DNA of 64,000 bases from Pseudophaeobacter sp. (GCA_027019165.1 JALUXC010000008.1:1-64000), one strand, 5' to 3'; positions 9,006 through 18,141 are shown, counted from the stretch's first letter. The notes: generated by a model from the letters alone, not told the origin. Numbers and translations: made by a program.

Positions 9006-9140
9006 TCAGATCTCCTTGAGTGACGAAAACGTGCGGAGGGCAGCTCCCGGCCCGGGGTGGGCGAGAAGCGCCCGCCCATGGGGGCGGGTCGGGCGCTGCC
9101 CGGTGCTTCCCACCGGGCGAAACATCATCGGAAGGGTCAT
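9006..9140 (-). CDS. Possible 44-codon ORF between fdsGB and fdsA (doubtful)
   Basis: A 44-codon frame starts at an ATG two bases after the fdsGB stop, with GAGGAGATC seven bases upstream. It ends inside the fdsA ribosome binding site. The predicted peptide is rich in Pro, Arg, Gly and His and resembles no protein I know. The DNA is dominated by two strong hairpins, so the spacer may act as RNA and not code for protein. The sequence GGAGATCTGAGC occurs at both its borders, which points to a local duplication of the ribosome binding site. Confidence 0.25.
   Translation of the reverse strand: MTLPMMFRPVGSTGQRPTRPHGRALLAHPGPGAALRTFSSLKEI
9068..9118. other. Paired intercistronic hairpins in fds operon
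   Basis: Two inverted repeats lie back to back. The first is a CCCGCCC/GGGCGGG stem (9071-9077 with 9082-9088). The second is a perfect 8-bp stem, GCCCGGTG/CACCGGGC (9098-9105 with 9111-9118), with a 5-nt loop. Neither has a U-tract. Their place between fdsGB and fdsA suits a role in mRNA processing or in setting subunit ratios; that role is inferred. Confidence 0.45.
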
Positions 9141-9142
9141 GC

Positions 9143-10831
9143 TCAGATCTCCTCCGGGAAATGTTTCATGGTGAGGCGGATCGGGTTGGGCGCGGCCTGG
9201 CCCAGACCGCAAATGGAGGCATCGACCATGGTCTGGCTCAGCTCCTCCAAAAGCCCCTGATCCCACTTCGGTGCCTGCATCAGCTTCACCGCCTTTTCGC
9301 AGCCGACCCGGCAGGGGGTGCACTGGCCGCAGCTTTCATCCTCAAAGAACCGCAGCATGTTAAGTGCCGCATCGCGGGCGCTGTCCTGATCCGACAGAAC
9401 CACCACGGCAGCCGAGCCGATGAAGGTGCCATGCGGCTGCAGCGTGTCGAAATCGAGCGGGATGTCATCCATATGCGCTGGCAGCAGCCCCGAGGACGGC
9501 CCGCCCGGCTGATAGGCCTTGAAGCTGTGCCCCTCGAGCATACCGCCCGCAGCCTCGATGATATCGGCGATGGTCGATCCGGCAGGCAGCAGATGAACGC
9601 CCGGATTTTTGACCCGGCCGGAAACCGAATAGTTGCGCAGGCCCTTGCGCCCGTTCTTTTCCACCGTGTTGAGCACCTCAGGGCCAAAGCGGCAGATGCG
9701 GGCCACCCAGTAGAGAGTCTCGACGTTGTGCACGAGCGTCGGCTGGCCAAAGATCCCCACCTGCGCCACAAAGGGCGGGCGATGGCGCGGCTCACCGCGT
9801 TTGCCCTCGATGCTTTCGATCATCGCGCTTTCTTCGCCGCAGATATAGGCACCTGCCCCGCGGCGCAGATCAATATAGCCCGGCTCGACAATCCCGGCAT
9901 CTTCCAGCGCCTTGATCTCGCGGCGCAGGATCTTCAGAACCGCAGGGTATTCGTCGCGCATGTAGATAAAGGCTTTCTCTGCCTCCACCGCCCAGGCGGC
10001 GATCAACATCCCCTCAAGGAACATATGCGGCTCGCGCTCAAGGTGATGTCGGTCCTTGAAGGTGCCGGGTTCGCCCTCATCGCCGTTGACCGCCAGATAG
10101 CGCGGGCCGGGATTGGCGCGCACAAAGCCCCATTTCTTGCCCGACGGAAAACCGGCGCCGCCAAGACCGCGCAGCCCGGCCTCCAGCACCTTGTCCTGCA
10201 CCGCTTCCCAATCGCCACCCGTACGCAGGGCGGCAAGGCTCCGGTAGCCGCCATCGGCAACATATTCGGCGTAGGTCTGATAATCCGGGATCTGCGGATG
10301 GATCTCGCCTGCGTGGATCGCCGCAATCGCCTTTTCCGCCGTGGCATGGTCGATGTGGTTGTGGCCGATCTCAAGCACCGGCGCAGTGTCGCAGCGGCCC
10401 ATGCAGGGCGCGCGCAGAACCCGCACCTCTGCAGGGTCCACCCCCTCTTCAAGCGCCTGTTTCAACTGCTGGGCACCGGCGAGTTCGCAAGACAGGCTGT
10501 CACAGACCCGGATCGTCAGCGCAGGCGGCGGCGTCTCGCCCTCGCGCACCACATCGAAATGGGCATAAAAGCTGGCGACTTCATAGACTTCGGCCTGCGA
10601 CAGGCGCATTTCCTCGGCCAGGGCGCGGATATGAGCAGCGCTCAGGTGGCCGTGGGCATCCTGAATAAGATGCAGGAACTCGATCAACAAATCCCGGTCG
10701 CGGGGCCTCTCGCCCAAAAGCGCCAAGACCTCTTCATGGGCCTGATCGTCCAGTTGACGACCCTTGGGCGTCTTGCGCCCCTTGCCCTTGCCGGATTTCC
10801 AGATGCCCTTGCTATTGTCCAACGGTGCCAC
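9143..10831 (-). CDS. NAD-dependent formate dehydrogenase, fused gamma-beta subunit (NuoE-NuoF type)
   Basis: One reading frame joins an FdsG/NuoE domain and an FdsB/NuoF domain. Residues about 1-150 carry the 2Fe-2S pattern CDSLSC and CMGRC. The rest carries the FMN/NAD site (GLRGLGGAGFPSGKKW, NGDEGEPGTFKDR, GAGAYICGEE) and the 4Fe-4S motif CGQCTPCRVGC. It passes electrons from FdsA through FMN to NAD. In Rhodobacter capsulatus and Cupriavidus these are separate genes. I chose the GTG at 10831 because GTGGAG precedes it at good spacing; a GTG at 10843 is the alternative. A LysR gene lies 94 bp upstream on the same strand. Confidence 0.93.
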   Translation of the reverse strand: MAPLDNSKGIWKSGKGKGRKTPKGRQLDDQAHEEVLALLGERPRDRDLLIEFLHLIQDAHGHLSAAHIRALAEEMRLSQAEVYEVASFYAHFDVVREGETPPPALTIRVCDSLSCELAGAQQLKQALEEGVDPAEVRVLRAPCMGRCDTAPVLEIGHNHIDHATAEKAIAAIHAGEIHPQIPDYQTYAEYVADGGYRSLAALRTGGDWEAVQDKVLEAGLRGLGGAGFPSGKKWGFVRANPGPRYLAVNGDEGEPGTFKDRHHLEREPHMFLEGMLIAAWAVEAEKAFIYMRDEYPAVLKILRREIKALEDAGIVEPGYIDLRRGAGAYICGEESAMIESIEGKRGEPRHRPPFVAQVGIFGQPTLVHNVETLYWVARICRFGPEVLNTVEKNGRKGLRNYSVSGRVKNPGVHLLPAGSTIADIIEAAGGMLEGHSFKAYQPGGPSSGLLPAHMDDIPLDFDTLQPHGTFIGSAAVVVLSDQDSARDAALNMLRFFEDESCGQCTPCRVGCEKAVKLMQAPKWDQGLLEELSQTMVDASICGLGQAAPNPIRLTMKHFPEEI

Positions 10832-10925
10832 GCCGATCTCCACTTCGCTGGTGCCATGCCCCGAGGCATTTCATCAGCGATGCATATCGTCAAATCGCAA
10901 TTTCCAAAGGCACGATAACGAAGAC

Positions 10926-11813
10926 TTATTGCGCAAAGGCGTCAACCACGGCTTTCAATGCGCGCACGGTGCTGAGCTCCGATTGACGCTGAATGGTCGC
11001 CAGGCAGATGGGACGCGCCGGATTCGGCTCCACCAGCCGTAGGATGCGCGTCCCTTCAAGCGGACCAAGCGCATCCGCCAAAGCCTCTGGCAGGATGGTC
11101 GCCAATTGCCCCTCGCGGGCCATGACAATGGCGGACATAAAGCCGTTGGATTCCGACACCACTGTTGGCTTCACCCCCTGTTCGGCAAAGATCCAGTCCA
11201 GAATGCGCCGGTTCTGCATGGACTGATCCAACAGCCCCAGAGGCAGCTCGGCAGCTTTTGCCCAGGTGATTTCAGTCTCATGTCCATGCACAAGGTCCGG
11301 CGCGGCCATCAACACATAGCATTCATCATAGAGAGCCAGCCGCCGCACCACCGTCTGTTCGATGGAGTCGGCATAGGTCAGACCCGCATCAATTGTGCCC
11401 GCCAGCAGGCGCTGCTGAATGGTGGCCGAGGACATCACGTTGATCCGCGTCAGGACATGCGGATGTGCCTGCCGCAGACGGGTCACAAGCCTTGCCGCAA
11501 AACTGGTGGCCGTGGGCACCACCCCCAGATCCAAAGTGCCGGTGACCTGCCCCCGTGCCGCGGCAATCTCTTGCTCCAGGGCCTTTGCCTCTTCCAGCAG
11601 GATGCGCCCGCGCGAGACCAGCATCTCACCCTCACCGGTTAGTCCCTGAAATCGATTGCCCCGGCGCACGATGGAGACGCCCAGCCTGTCTTCAAGGTTG
11701 CGAATACGCATCGAGAACGCAGGCTGCGACATGCCGCAGTCTTCGGCAGCCTTGGCAAAATGCTGATGTCGGGCCAGCGCCGTCAGCAATTGGAGATCTC
11801 TCAGTTCCAGCAT
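10926..11813 (-). CDS. LysR family transcriptional regulator, likely regulator of the fds operon
   Basis: The 295-residue LysR protein has its helix-turn-helix at residues 8-60 (HFAKAAEDCGMSQPAFSMRI). The frame stays open for another 208 codons upstream, but the family start is clearly the ATG at 11813 (MLELRDLQLLTALARH). It lies directly upstream of the fused fdsGB gene on the same strand. LysR-type regulators (FdsR) control fds operons elsewhere, so control of formate dehydrogenase is likely, though not shown here. Confidence 0.9.
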   Translation of the reverse strand: MLELRDLQLLTALARHQHFAKAAEDCGMSQPAFSMRIRNLEDRLGVSIVRRGNRFQGLTGEGEMLVSRGRILLEEAKALEQEIAAARGQVTGTLDLGVVPTATSFAARLVTRLRQAHPHVLTRINVMSSATIQQRLLAGTIDAGLTYADSIEQTVVRRLALYDECYVLMAAPDLVHGHETEITWAKAAELPLGLLDQSMQNRRILDWIFAEQGVKPTVVSESNGFMSAIVMAREGQLATILPEALADALGPLEGTRILRLVEPNPARPICLATIQRQSELSTVRALKAVVDAFAQ

Positions 11814-12294
11814 GAGGCGACAGTAGGGCCTTGCAGCGGATGGCCGCAATGGGCGCGGTGGACCAATGCCCTGACATTTTGTCTTCCGGGTCGGCAAGTT
11901 GGGCCCGCTTTCGAACAGAATCGCAGCATGAGAGACGCGAAAATCAGTCAATGCCAACAACAAAGCGAGCACAAAAAAACGCAACAAAAATGCAGAGGAT
12001 TTTAGCAATCTGCCGCTGTGCCTCCCTGTTTCTCGGGAAATCCCCTTGAAAGCCATGCCTCCGGCAGTCTTTGAACGGCCCTTCAGATCGCCCAAGATTT
12101 CAGCATCAAAACAGTCTCTTGCGCAAAGAACACACGGTCGCAGCCAGGCCATACTGACGCAAGGGAAGCGGGATCGGTCAGTTTCAGACGCGCCAGACCC
12201 CAGGCTGAAAGACTGCGTTAATCCATCCGTAAAGGCTTGGGCGTAGCGTGTCAGTTGGTCTGCATCCCGACCTTGTAACGCAAAGAGTACACTT
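11814..12294. other. 481-bp divergent intergenic region, no gene seen
   Basis: This lies between the LysR gene and the secreted sensor-like gene. The frames here are short, lack ribosome binding sites and resemble nothing. An A-rich tract at about 11960-12000 should be part of the leftward lysR promoter. The rightward promoter of the sensor/chemoreceptor pair must lie near 12200-12290, but I cannot pick clear hexamers. Confidence 0.5.
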
Positions 12295-12864
12295 ATGAAA
12301 ACGTTAACCTGTTCCGCTCTGTTCACCCTCATTCTGTCCCCTGTTTGGGCAAACGACTTCGAGCCAAGCATGAAAGCATATCTGGAAAATAGCATTCGCA
12401 GCTGGGCAGCAGACCCGGTTCTGGTGGATGCCATCAACGGGCAAAACGCCCGTACTTCCGGCTATTCTCAGGAGCAAATCGATGCTCTCGACAGCGCCTG
12501 GCGCAATGAAGTCGGCACAGCATCCACGCCGACTCTGACCCCGGTTCTGGAAAACGCAGCCTCTGATTTCCTGCGTGACCAAGTCATGCAGTCAGGCGGT
12601 CGCATCACCGAAGTCTTTATCATGGATGCCCAGGGTCTGAATGTGGCTGCTTCTGCCGCTACTTCGGATATGTGGCAGGGCGATGAGGCAAAGTTCCAGC
12701 AAACCTACCCCGTCGGTCCAGATGCTGCACACTTCGGGGACGTCGAGCTGGATGCGTCCACCCAGACGTATCAGGCTCAGATCTCACTCACTATTGTGGA
12801 TCCTGCAACCGGCGCTCCGATCGGGGCAATGACGGTGGCTGTTGACGCAGAATCGCTGATGTAG
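12295..12864 (+). CDS. Secreted periplasmic PDC/Cache-like sensor protein
   Basis: The 189-residue protein has a Sec signal peptide cleaved after PVWA (residue 19) and no transmembrane or signalling part. The body has a long N-terminal helix (residues 20-60). A beta region follows with [20 protein letters not shown] and a final strand set ([18 protein letters not shown]), which matches the PDC/single-Cache fold of extracytoplasmic ligand sensors. It ends 44 bp before a chemoreceptor gene on the same strand, so the two are probably co-transcribed. The likely role is a free ligand-binding partner for that receptor. The Cache assignment rests on sequence pattern only. Confidence 0.75.
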   Translation: MKTLTCSALFTLILSPVWANDFEPSMKAYLENSIRSWAADPVLVDAINGQNARTSGYSQEQIDALDSAWRNEVGTASTPTLTPVLENAASDFLRDQVMQSGGRITEVFIMDAQGLNVAASAATSDMWQGDEAKFQQTYPVGPDAAHFGDVELDASTQTYQAQISLTIVDPATGAPIGAMTVAVDAESLM

Positions 12865-12908
12865 TCCCGCGCATTTCCACGCACTTCAAAAGATCGAAAG
12901 GTGCACAA

Positions 12909-14738
12909 ATGAAAGTCCGTCTACCCACGATATCCTTGTTCAAAGGCATGTCGGTGTTCATGAAATGCTGCCTGCTGATTGCAGTCACCACGCTCGTAGT
13001 GGCTGGATCGCTGACCTACAAGAACGACAAAACCTTCCGGGCAGCCGTCGAAAAGGGCGTAAAAACGCTTGGCAACGGCGTCACAATCACCGTGGCAGCC
13101 CGCAGTGGCGGTGCGATCCGGTTTGGGGATTCCGAACGGCTTGCCGCAGACATCCAGAAAATCATTGAATTGTCTGAGGGGCGGGCCCTTGCTGGCATTG
13201 CAATGAACAAGGACGGAAAGGTGATCTCCACCGCCGGCGAGATCAGCGAGGCTGACCTTGCCACCCTGTCTGAACTGGGCCATGCATCGGCGCAGTCTGG
13301 ACAAACCGAAGTTTCGCCGGATGGCTATTTCGTAGCGGCACCGGCCGCCGCAGGTGCTGACGGCTCTGTCATCGTCGGCTCGGTCGCGATGATCTGGTCC
13401 CCCGAAGTGGCCTTTGCGGAGGCTGCCTATGACGAAATGATGTCTCTGGTCTTTGCAGTGGCCGCCTTCGTGATCATGTGCACCCTGTCCGTGTTTGCTC
13501 TGCGCAACATCCTGTCGCGGCCTTTGAACAGCGTGACACATTCGATCGATGTCATCGCGGACGGCGACTATGACACAGAAGTGAGCCAGCTCGACCGCAA
13601 GGACGAAATCGGTAAGATTGCAAAGACACTGGATCACCTGAAATCGCAGCTGTCAGAGGCCCGCGATGTCGAAGAGCAGCGCAAGATTGCCCAGGCCAGC
13701 CAGAAAAAGGTTGTCGAAAGCCTCAATGTCGCGCTGCAAAGCCTGTCTGATGGCGATCTCACCAACAAGCTCGACACGCCTTTTGCGCCAGAGTACGAGA
13801 GCCTGCGCCAGAACTACAACACCGCTGTTGAGAAGATGGTCGGTATCATCGATGCCGTAATCGAGAACTCTTCGCGCATTCGCGACAACTCCGAAGAAAT
13901 CAGCCAATCGTCGAACGATCTGTCGCAGCGCACCGAAAGCCAGGCTGCAACCCTGGAAGAAACCGCCGCAGCGATGGAAGAACTGACCGTCAGCGTGCGC
14001 TCGGCTGCCGATGGCGCCAAGGAAGTCGAAAGCATCGTCTCCGAGGCCAAGGCCACCGCAGAGCAAAGCGGCAAGGTCGTGACCGACGCCGTAAACGCAA
14101 TGTCGGAGATCGAAAACTCGTCTGAGCAGATCTCGCAGATCATCTCGGTCATCGACGATATCTCGTTCCAGACCAACCTCTTGGCGCTCAATGCCGGAGT
14201 GGAGGCGGCCCGTGCGGGCGAAGCTGGTCGCGGGTTTGCTGTTGTGGCCTCCGAAGTTCGGGCGCTTGCGCAACGCTCCTCCGATGCTGCTCAGGAAATC
14301 AAGGGCCTCATCGCGGAAAGCACGCAACACGTGAACAAGGGTGTGGACCTCGTCGGCAAAGCGGGCGGCGAACTGCAAAAGATCATCGACCGTGTTGGCA
14401 CGATTTCCGGCCACATCTCTGAGATCGCGGGCGGTGCGCGCGAGCAGTCGACCACCCTCGCCGAGATCAACACCGGTGTCACACAGCTCGATCAGGTCAC
14501 GCAGCACAATGCGGCCATGGTCGAAGAAGCGACCGCAGCGGCTCAGATTCTGCGCAACGACGCAAACGAGCTGGCGCGTCAGGTTTCCGTCTTCAACACC
14601 GGGGGAGGTCGTACGAATGTCGCAAGCATCTCCGCGGCCCCAGCACCGGCAGCGCATCCTCCGATGGGCAGCGAGGACGAAGACTTCTTTGCAGACGAAG
14701 CGCCGACCAAGGCCGCTGTGGGATGGGAAGACTTCTAA
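12909..14738 (+). CDS. Methyl-accepting chemotaxis protein
   Basis: The 609-residue chemoreceptor is complete. TM1 is at about 18-36 and the periplasmic domain at 37-175. TM2 is at about 176-198, and a HAMP domain runs over about 198-251. A second HAMP-like segment covers 268-318, and the MCP signalling helices run from 320 to 560. The hairpin tip (411-457) includes [20 protein letters not shown], which contacts CheA and CheW. The last five residues, GWEDF, fit the xWxxF tether that recruits CheR/CheB. The periplasmic domain is short, and a secreted sensor-like protein is encoded just upstream. A strong terminator follows. The ligand is unknown. Confidence 0.95.
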   Translation: MKVRLPTISLFKGMSVFMKCCLLIAVTTLVVAGSLTYKNDKTFRAAVEKGVKTLGNGVTITVAARSGGAIRFGDSERLAADIQKIIELSEGRALAGIAMNKDGKVISTAGEISEADLATLSELGHASAQSGQTEVSPDGYFVAAPAAAGADGSVIVGSVAMIWSPEVAFAEAAYDEMMSLVFAVAAFVIMCTLSVFALRNILSRPLNSVTHSIDVIADGDYDTEVSQLDRKDEIGKIAKTLDHLKSQLSEARDVEEQRKIAQASQKKVVESLNVALQSLSDGDLTNKLDTPFAPEYESLRQNYNTAVEKMVGIIDAVIENSSRIRDNSEEISQSSNDLSQRTESQAATLEETAAAMEELTVSVRSAADGAKEVESIVSEAKATAEQSGKVVTDAVNAMSEIENSSEQISQIISVIDDISFQTNLLALNAGVEAARAGEAGRGFAVVASEVRALAQRSSDAAQEIKGLIAESTQHVNKGVDLVGKAGGELQKIIDRVGTISGHISEIAGGAREQSTTLAEINTGVTQLDQVTQHNAAMVEEATAAAQILRNDANELARQVSVFNTGGGRTNVASISAAPAPAAHPPMGSEDEDFFADEAPTKAAVGWEDF

Positions 14739-14773
14739 GAGCCGACAACAGGTCTAAACGGACGGACCTTCAG

Positions 14774-14805
14774 CGCGCTGCCCCCAAGGGCAGCGCGTTT
14801 TCTTT
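14774..14805 (+). terminator. Intrinsic terminator after the chemoreceptor gene
   Basis: A perfect 10-bp stem, CGCGCTGCCC/GGGCAGCGCG (14774-14783 with 14788-14797), has a CCAA loop and is followed by TTTTCTTTT. It sits 35 bp after the stop codon. Confidence 0.9.
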
Positions 14806-14898
14806 TGAATGGGGGGCCTTGGGCGCGAAACGGAAATCCTGACAGGCAGGGCAGAGACGGGGCATAGGTTTTTCAGATACGCAGGCATTGTTGTCCCG

Positions 14899-16392
14899 TC
14901 AGCTGCCGTAGACCTGCCCCCAACGCTCGATCAGTCTTTGCTGCAAAGCTTTGGCCCGGCGGTTCCAGCTGCGGGCACCGGGTGGACGTTCGCGATCCGC
15001 CCGTTTGATGCGCGCACGCGCCGCGCTATCGGCTGCAAAGATCGCAAAGGCCAATTCGGTGCCATCGGTGGCCGTCAGGAACCCGCCGAGCCCGGAGACA
15101 AAGTTCAGCGTTCCCGTCTTGGCCACCACCTTAATCGGATGGGTTTTCAGAACCTTCCCGTTGCCATCCCGCATTGGAAAGGGTTTCAACAGGGGTTTCA
15201 ACTGACCGCTTCGATGCGCCGCAACCAAAACAGCCACCATATCATTCGGTGTCATGCGAGAGGCTTCGCCAAGGCCGGAATGATCCACCAGCCGACTGCT
15301 CTTGACACCGTAGGTTTGCGACGCCCAGGCGGTCATTTTGGCGGCTGATGCCTTTAGCGTGGCCGGGCGTTGGCCCAGGGCCGCCGTCGCTGACATACCA
15401 ATCATCTCGGCCATCAGGTTGTTGGAATACTTCAGCATTCCTTTCAGAAGTACGCGCAAGGGCGCGCTTTGGTGATGGGTCAGAACCCGAGCCTGCGGCA
15501 GTTTTTCGACAACCTTGGCCTGACGCAAGACAATCCCCTGCGCCCGCGCCATGGTACGGAACACATCGCCTGCGTAATGCGCCGGATGGCGCACCGGCAG
15601 CCATCGTGATCCGCCCTTCCCAAGCGCCTGACTGGCCACGGTCCAGCTGTCCACATCCCCCTTGTCGGCGTATGTGTAAACCGGCAAGGCGCGGTTCTTG
15701 ACAGCCATCTTTGCCATCGCCACTTCGGGACGGTACTTTTCGGTGCGCGCATCCATGCTGACCGACCAGCCCTTGGACGCACGTTTCCACTGAAAGTGAA
15801 CACGGTTGAAATTGAGTGCGATGCCTGACACCGCCGGGCTGTAGCCCACATGGTCTGGCTGATCCGGGTCAATCGTCTCCGATCGCGCAAGCGCGCCATC
15901 CCACACCTTGAAATCACCGCGCACCTCGCGCACGCCCGCCTGTTTCAACGCCCGAGCCAGCTTTGCAAGATCATCGGTGTTCAGCGTCGGATCACCGCCC
16001 CCGGCCAGGATCAGATCCCCCTGCAAGACGCCGGCGCTCAGTTCTCCATCAGCAAGAATTCGGGTCGAAAATCGATGCTCCGCGCCCAGAACATCCAGCG
16101 CAAACAAAGCAGTCAGCGTTTTTGCAACACTCGCGGGCGGCAGCCCCTCCTCTCCGCCTTCCGTTTCAAGGCGCGCACCTGTCTCAACATTTGCAACCGC
16201 ACAGGCGATCTTGCCCTGCAATCCAGATCCCGCCAGCAAAGCGTTCAGATCCGGAACAGCCCCCCCCGGCAACACCGCCTTGCGCGCCATAGGGCGCAAG
16301 GACACTGCCGGCGCATTCGCCAGGGCCTGAGAAGCATATGATCCTGCCAGTGCCGCCAAACCGGCACTTAGAAAACGTCGTCGTGATAACAT
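14899..16392 (-). CDS. dacB: D-alanyl-D-alanine carboxypeptidase/endopeptidase (PBP4, DacB family, peptidase S13)
   Basis: The 497-residue protein carries an N-terminal Arg-rich signal sequence (LSRRRFLSAGLAALAG) ending near ALA-NA at residue 26. It has the complete penicillin-binding motifs of class C low-molecular-weight PBPs: SVAK (88-91, nucleophile Ser88), SNN (323-325) and KTG (425-427). It should trim or cleave peptidoglycan cross-links in the periplasm. The SRRRFL start might direct Tat export. It is divergent from a DMT transporter gene with a short gap, and no operon partner is seen. Confidence 0.93.
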   Translation of the reverse strand: MLSRRRFLSAGLAALAGSYASQALANAPAVSLRPMARKAVLPGGAVPDLNALLAGSGLQGKIACAVANVETGARLETEGGEEGLPPASVAKTLTALFALDVLGAEHRFSTRILADGELSAGVLQGDLILAGGGDPTLNTDDLAKLARALKQAGVREVRGDFKVWDGALARSETIDPDQPDHVGYSPAVSGIALNFNRVHFQWKRASKGWSVSMDARTEKYRPEVAMAKMAVKNRALPVYTYADKGDVDSWTVASQALGKGGSRWLPVRHPAHYAGDVFRTMARAQGIVLRQAKVVEKLPQARVLTHHQSAPLRVLLKGMLKYSNNLMAEMIGMSATAALGQRPATLKASAAKMTAWASQTYGVKSSRLVDHSGLGEASRMTPNDMVAVLVAAHRSGQLKPLLKPFPMRDGNGKVLKTHPIKVVAKTGTLNFVSGLGGFLTATDGTELAFAIFAADSAARARIKRADRERPPGARSWNRRAKALQQRLIERWGQVYGS

Positions 16393-16486
16393 GTCTGTCA
16401 GTATCTATTAAAATTGCTGCCAAACGGCAAACGCAGGACAATTTTTGCGTTTCCCCTCCTCCGCTTGCCTGCTACCGCTTTCCCCC

Positions 16487-17314
16487 ATGTTTCAAGCAGT
16501 CATTATCATGTTCATCGCCATGTCAATGATCCCGGCCGGAGATCTCTGCGGGAAGCTCTTGACAAGCAGCGGCTTGGCCACACCGGGCTTTGTTGCCTGG
16601 TCGCGTTTTGCCATAGGTGCGGCCCTCATCCTGCCTTTTGCGCCCAAAGGCTGCCTGCGCCTGTTGAAGGACTGGCGGATCTGGCTGCGCGCCAGCCTGA
16701 TAACCGGCGGCATCCTGTCGATCCAGACCGCGCTACAGACCGAGGCCATCGCAGATGTCTTTGCCGCCTTCTTCATCGGGCCGGTCATCAGCTATGTCCT
16801 GTCCGTTTTCCTGCTGCGCGAAAGCACGACGCCCCTGCGCGCACTCCTGATGGGCGCGGGGTTCTGCGGTGTCCTGCTGGTCGTGCGCCCCGGATTTGGC
16901 GGCTCGGCCAACCTGCTTTATGCGGTGCTGGCGGGATGTTTCTATGGCTGCTTCCTGACGGCCTCACGCTGGCTTGCGCATTTGGGAAAACCCGTCGAGC
17001 TGAGCTTTACCCAACTTCTGCTCAGCGCCCTGTTTCTGCTGCCGCTGGGCCTTGCGAATCCGCCCGAGGCGTCGGCGTCAACTGCGGCCCTCACTGTCGG
17101 AAGCGCGGCCTTTTCGATGCTGGGCAACCTTCTGCTGCTCTATGCCTACAGCCGGACCGAAGCCTCGCGGCTGGCACCCACGGTCTATTTCCAACTGATC
17201 GCCGCCGTACTGCTGGGATGGACCGTTCTTGATCAACTACCCGATCTTCTGACCTGGGCGGGGCTCTTTGTGGTGATCAGTGCGGGCATCGCCTCGGCCA
17301 GTCTACGCCGCTGA
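16487..17314 (+). CDS. EamA/DMT family membrane transporter
   Basis: This 275-residue, about ten-helix membrane protein has two EamA repeats, typical of drug/metabolite exporters. Hydrophobic segments run throughout, for example [19 protein letters not shown] at the start and [17 protein letters not shown] at the end. The ATG at 16487 is preferred over a TTG at 16445, which would add a polar leader. The 3' end overlaps nadD tail-to-tail by 12 bp. The substrate cannot be predicted. Confidence 0.9.
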   Translation: MFQAVIIMFIAMSMIPAGDLCGKLLTSSGLATPGFVAWSRFAIGAALILPFAPKGCLRLLKDWRIWLRASLITGGILSIQTALQTEAIADVFAAFFIGPVISYVLSVFLLRESTTPLRALLMGAGFCGVLLVVRPGFGGSANLLYAVLAGCFYGCFLTASRWLAHLGKPVELSFTQLLLSALFLLPLGLANPPEASASTAALTVGSAAFSMLGNLLLLYAYSRTEASRLAPTVYFQLIAAVLLGWTVLDQLPDLLTWAGLFVVISAGIASASLRR

Positions 17315-17908
17315 CCAATCGCCCCGCGCGCGGATCTCGGTCGAGCTGGTCTCGACCATGGGCACATTGAGGAAACACCAGGCCGGGGCCTTTGCCTGCG
17401 CCAGAAGATGGCTTTCACTGCTTTTCAGGCGATACTGCCCATAGATCCGTGCCGCAGGAGACAGCCGCGCCGAGATCCGATCGCCGGGCCGCGCCAAGAC
17501 GCCCACCGGCACCGTATTCAGGATCTCGCGCCAGTCCTTCCAGTGATGGAAATGCGTCAGGTTGTCGGCCCCCATCAACCACACGAACCGCACGCCGGGA
17601 TAGCGCGCCCGCAAATGCCGCAGGGTTTCGGCCGTATAGCGGGTGCCCAGACGCGCCTCGATATCGCTGATCCCGATCCGCGGATGCTGCATCATATCCC
17701 GCGCCGCCTGCATCCGCCGCTCAAGCGTGGCCGGCGCGCGGGATTTCAGCGGATTGCCGGGGGTGACCAGCCACAGCATCCGATCCAGCCCAAACCGTTT
17801 CAGCGCCGCAAGGCTGATCTCAACATGCCCCCGGTGCGGCGGATCGAACGAGCCGCCCAATAGCCCCACGCTCATGCCGGGGCGAAGATATGGATATCCG
17901 CATGTCAT
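17303..17908 (-). CDS. nadD: Nicotinate-nucleotide adenylyltransferase
   Basis: NadD adenylates nicotinate mononucleotide to deamido-NAD in NAD synthesis. The nucleotidyltransferase motif [18 protein letters not shown] is present near the N-terminus, followed by TPGNPLKS and, at the C-terminus, SSTEIRARG. At about 201 residues it has the normal size. I prefer the ATG at 17908 because [12 protein letters not shown] lines up with the short leader usual in this group; an ATG at 17926 is also possible. nadE, which uses the product, is in the same window (35230-36888). An unusual array of 11-bp repeats lies 71 bp upstream. Confidence 0.93.
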   Translation of the reverse strand: MTCGYPYLRPGMSVGLLGGSFDPPHRGHVEISLAALKRFGLDRMLWLVTPGNPLKSRAPATLERRMQAARDMMQHPRIGISDIEARLGTRYTAETLRHLRARYPGVRFVWLMGADNLTHFHHWKDWREILNTVPVGVLARPGDRISARLSPAARIYGQYRLKSSESHLLAQAKAPAWCFLNVPMVETSSTEIRARGDWSAA

Positions 17909-17978
17909 GGGCGACTTGATGCGCATAGTTTTGGAGGAAGATCAATTGTGGCGAGTCACCAAGAGTAGCGCATAGCCG

Positions 17979-18022
17979 GTGCACAGGGGGTGTACGCAAG
18001 GTGTACAGTGGGTGCACGGGTA
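17979..18022. repeat. Four GTGYAC direct repeats at exact 11-bp spacing
   Basis: GTGCAC, GTGTAC, GTGTAC and GTGCAC begin at 17979, 17990, 18001 and 18012, each exactly 11 bp apart, so all face the same side of the helix. A degenerate fifth copy may begin at 17968. They lie in the divergent nadD-ettA control region. Head-to-tail 11-bp repeats are typical of OmpR/PhoB-family response regulators, but I do not recognise this motif. Confidence 0.7.
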
Positions 18023-18032
18023 GCACCCACTG
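18006..18032. promoter_or_regulatory. 10-bp inverted repeat joined to the 11-bp repeat array
   Basis: CAGTGGGTGC (18006-18015) and GCACCCACTG (18023-18032) form a perfect inverted repeat with a 7-nt spacer. It includes the last GTGCAC repeat. It lies 110 bp upstream of the ettA start and 98 bp upstream of nadD, so it is more likely a protein site or a 5' leader hairpin than a terminator. Confidence 0.5.
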
Positions 18033-18141
18033 ATATTCGCCATTCCTGCATCCTCGCGACGCTCCGCCTAGGCGATTGCTCCTGCCCGGCCCTTGGGCTA
18101 TCACACCGGGCAGCAGATTTCCCCCATTACGGAGCAGTCAC

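Noticed and set aside
7314-10918. Long plus-strand frames of 554 and 632 codons
   Set aside because: Antisense to fdsA and fdsGB. The minus strand carries clear cofactor motifs; the plus strand carries none.
11814-12437. 208-codon N-terminal extension of the LysR frame
   Set aside because: The LysR family starts at the ATG at 11813; the extension crosses the promoter region and lacks similarity.
17229-17236. TTGATCAA, resembling an FNR site
   Set aside because: It lacks the 4-bp spacer and lies inside the transporter coding region.
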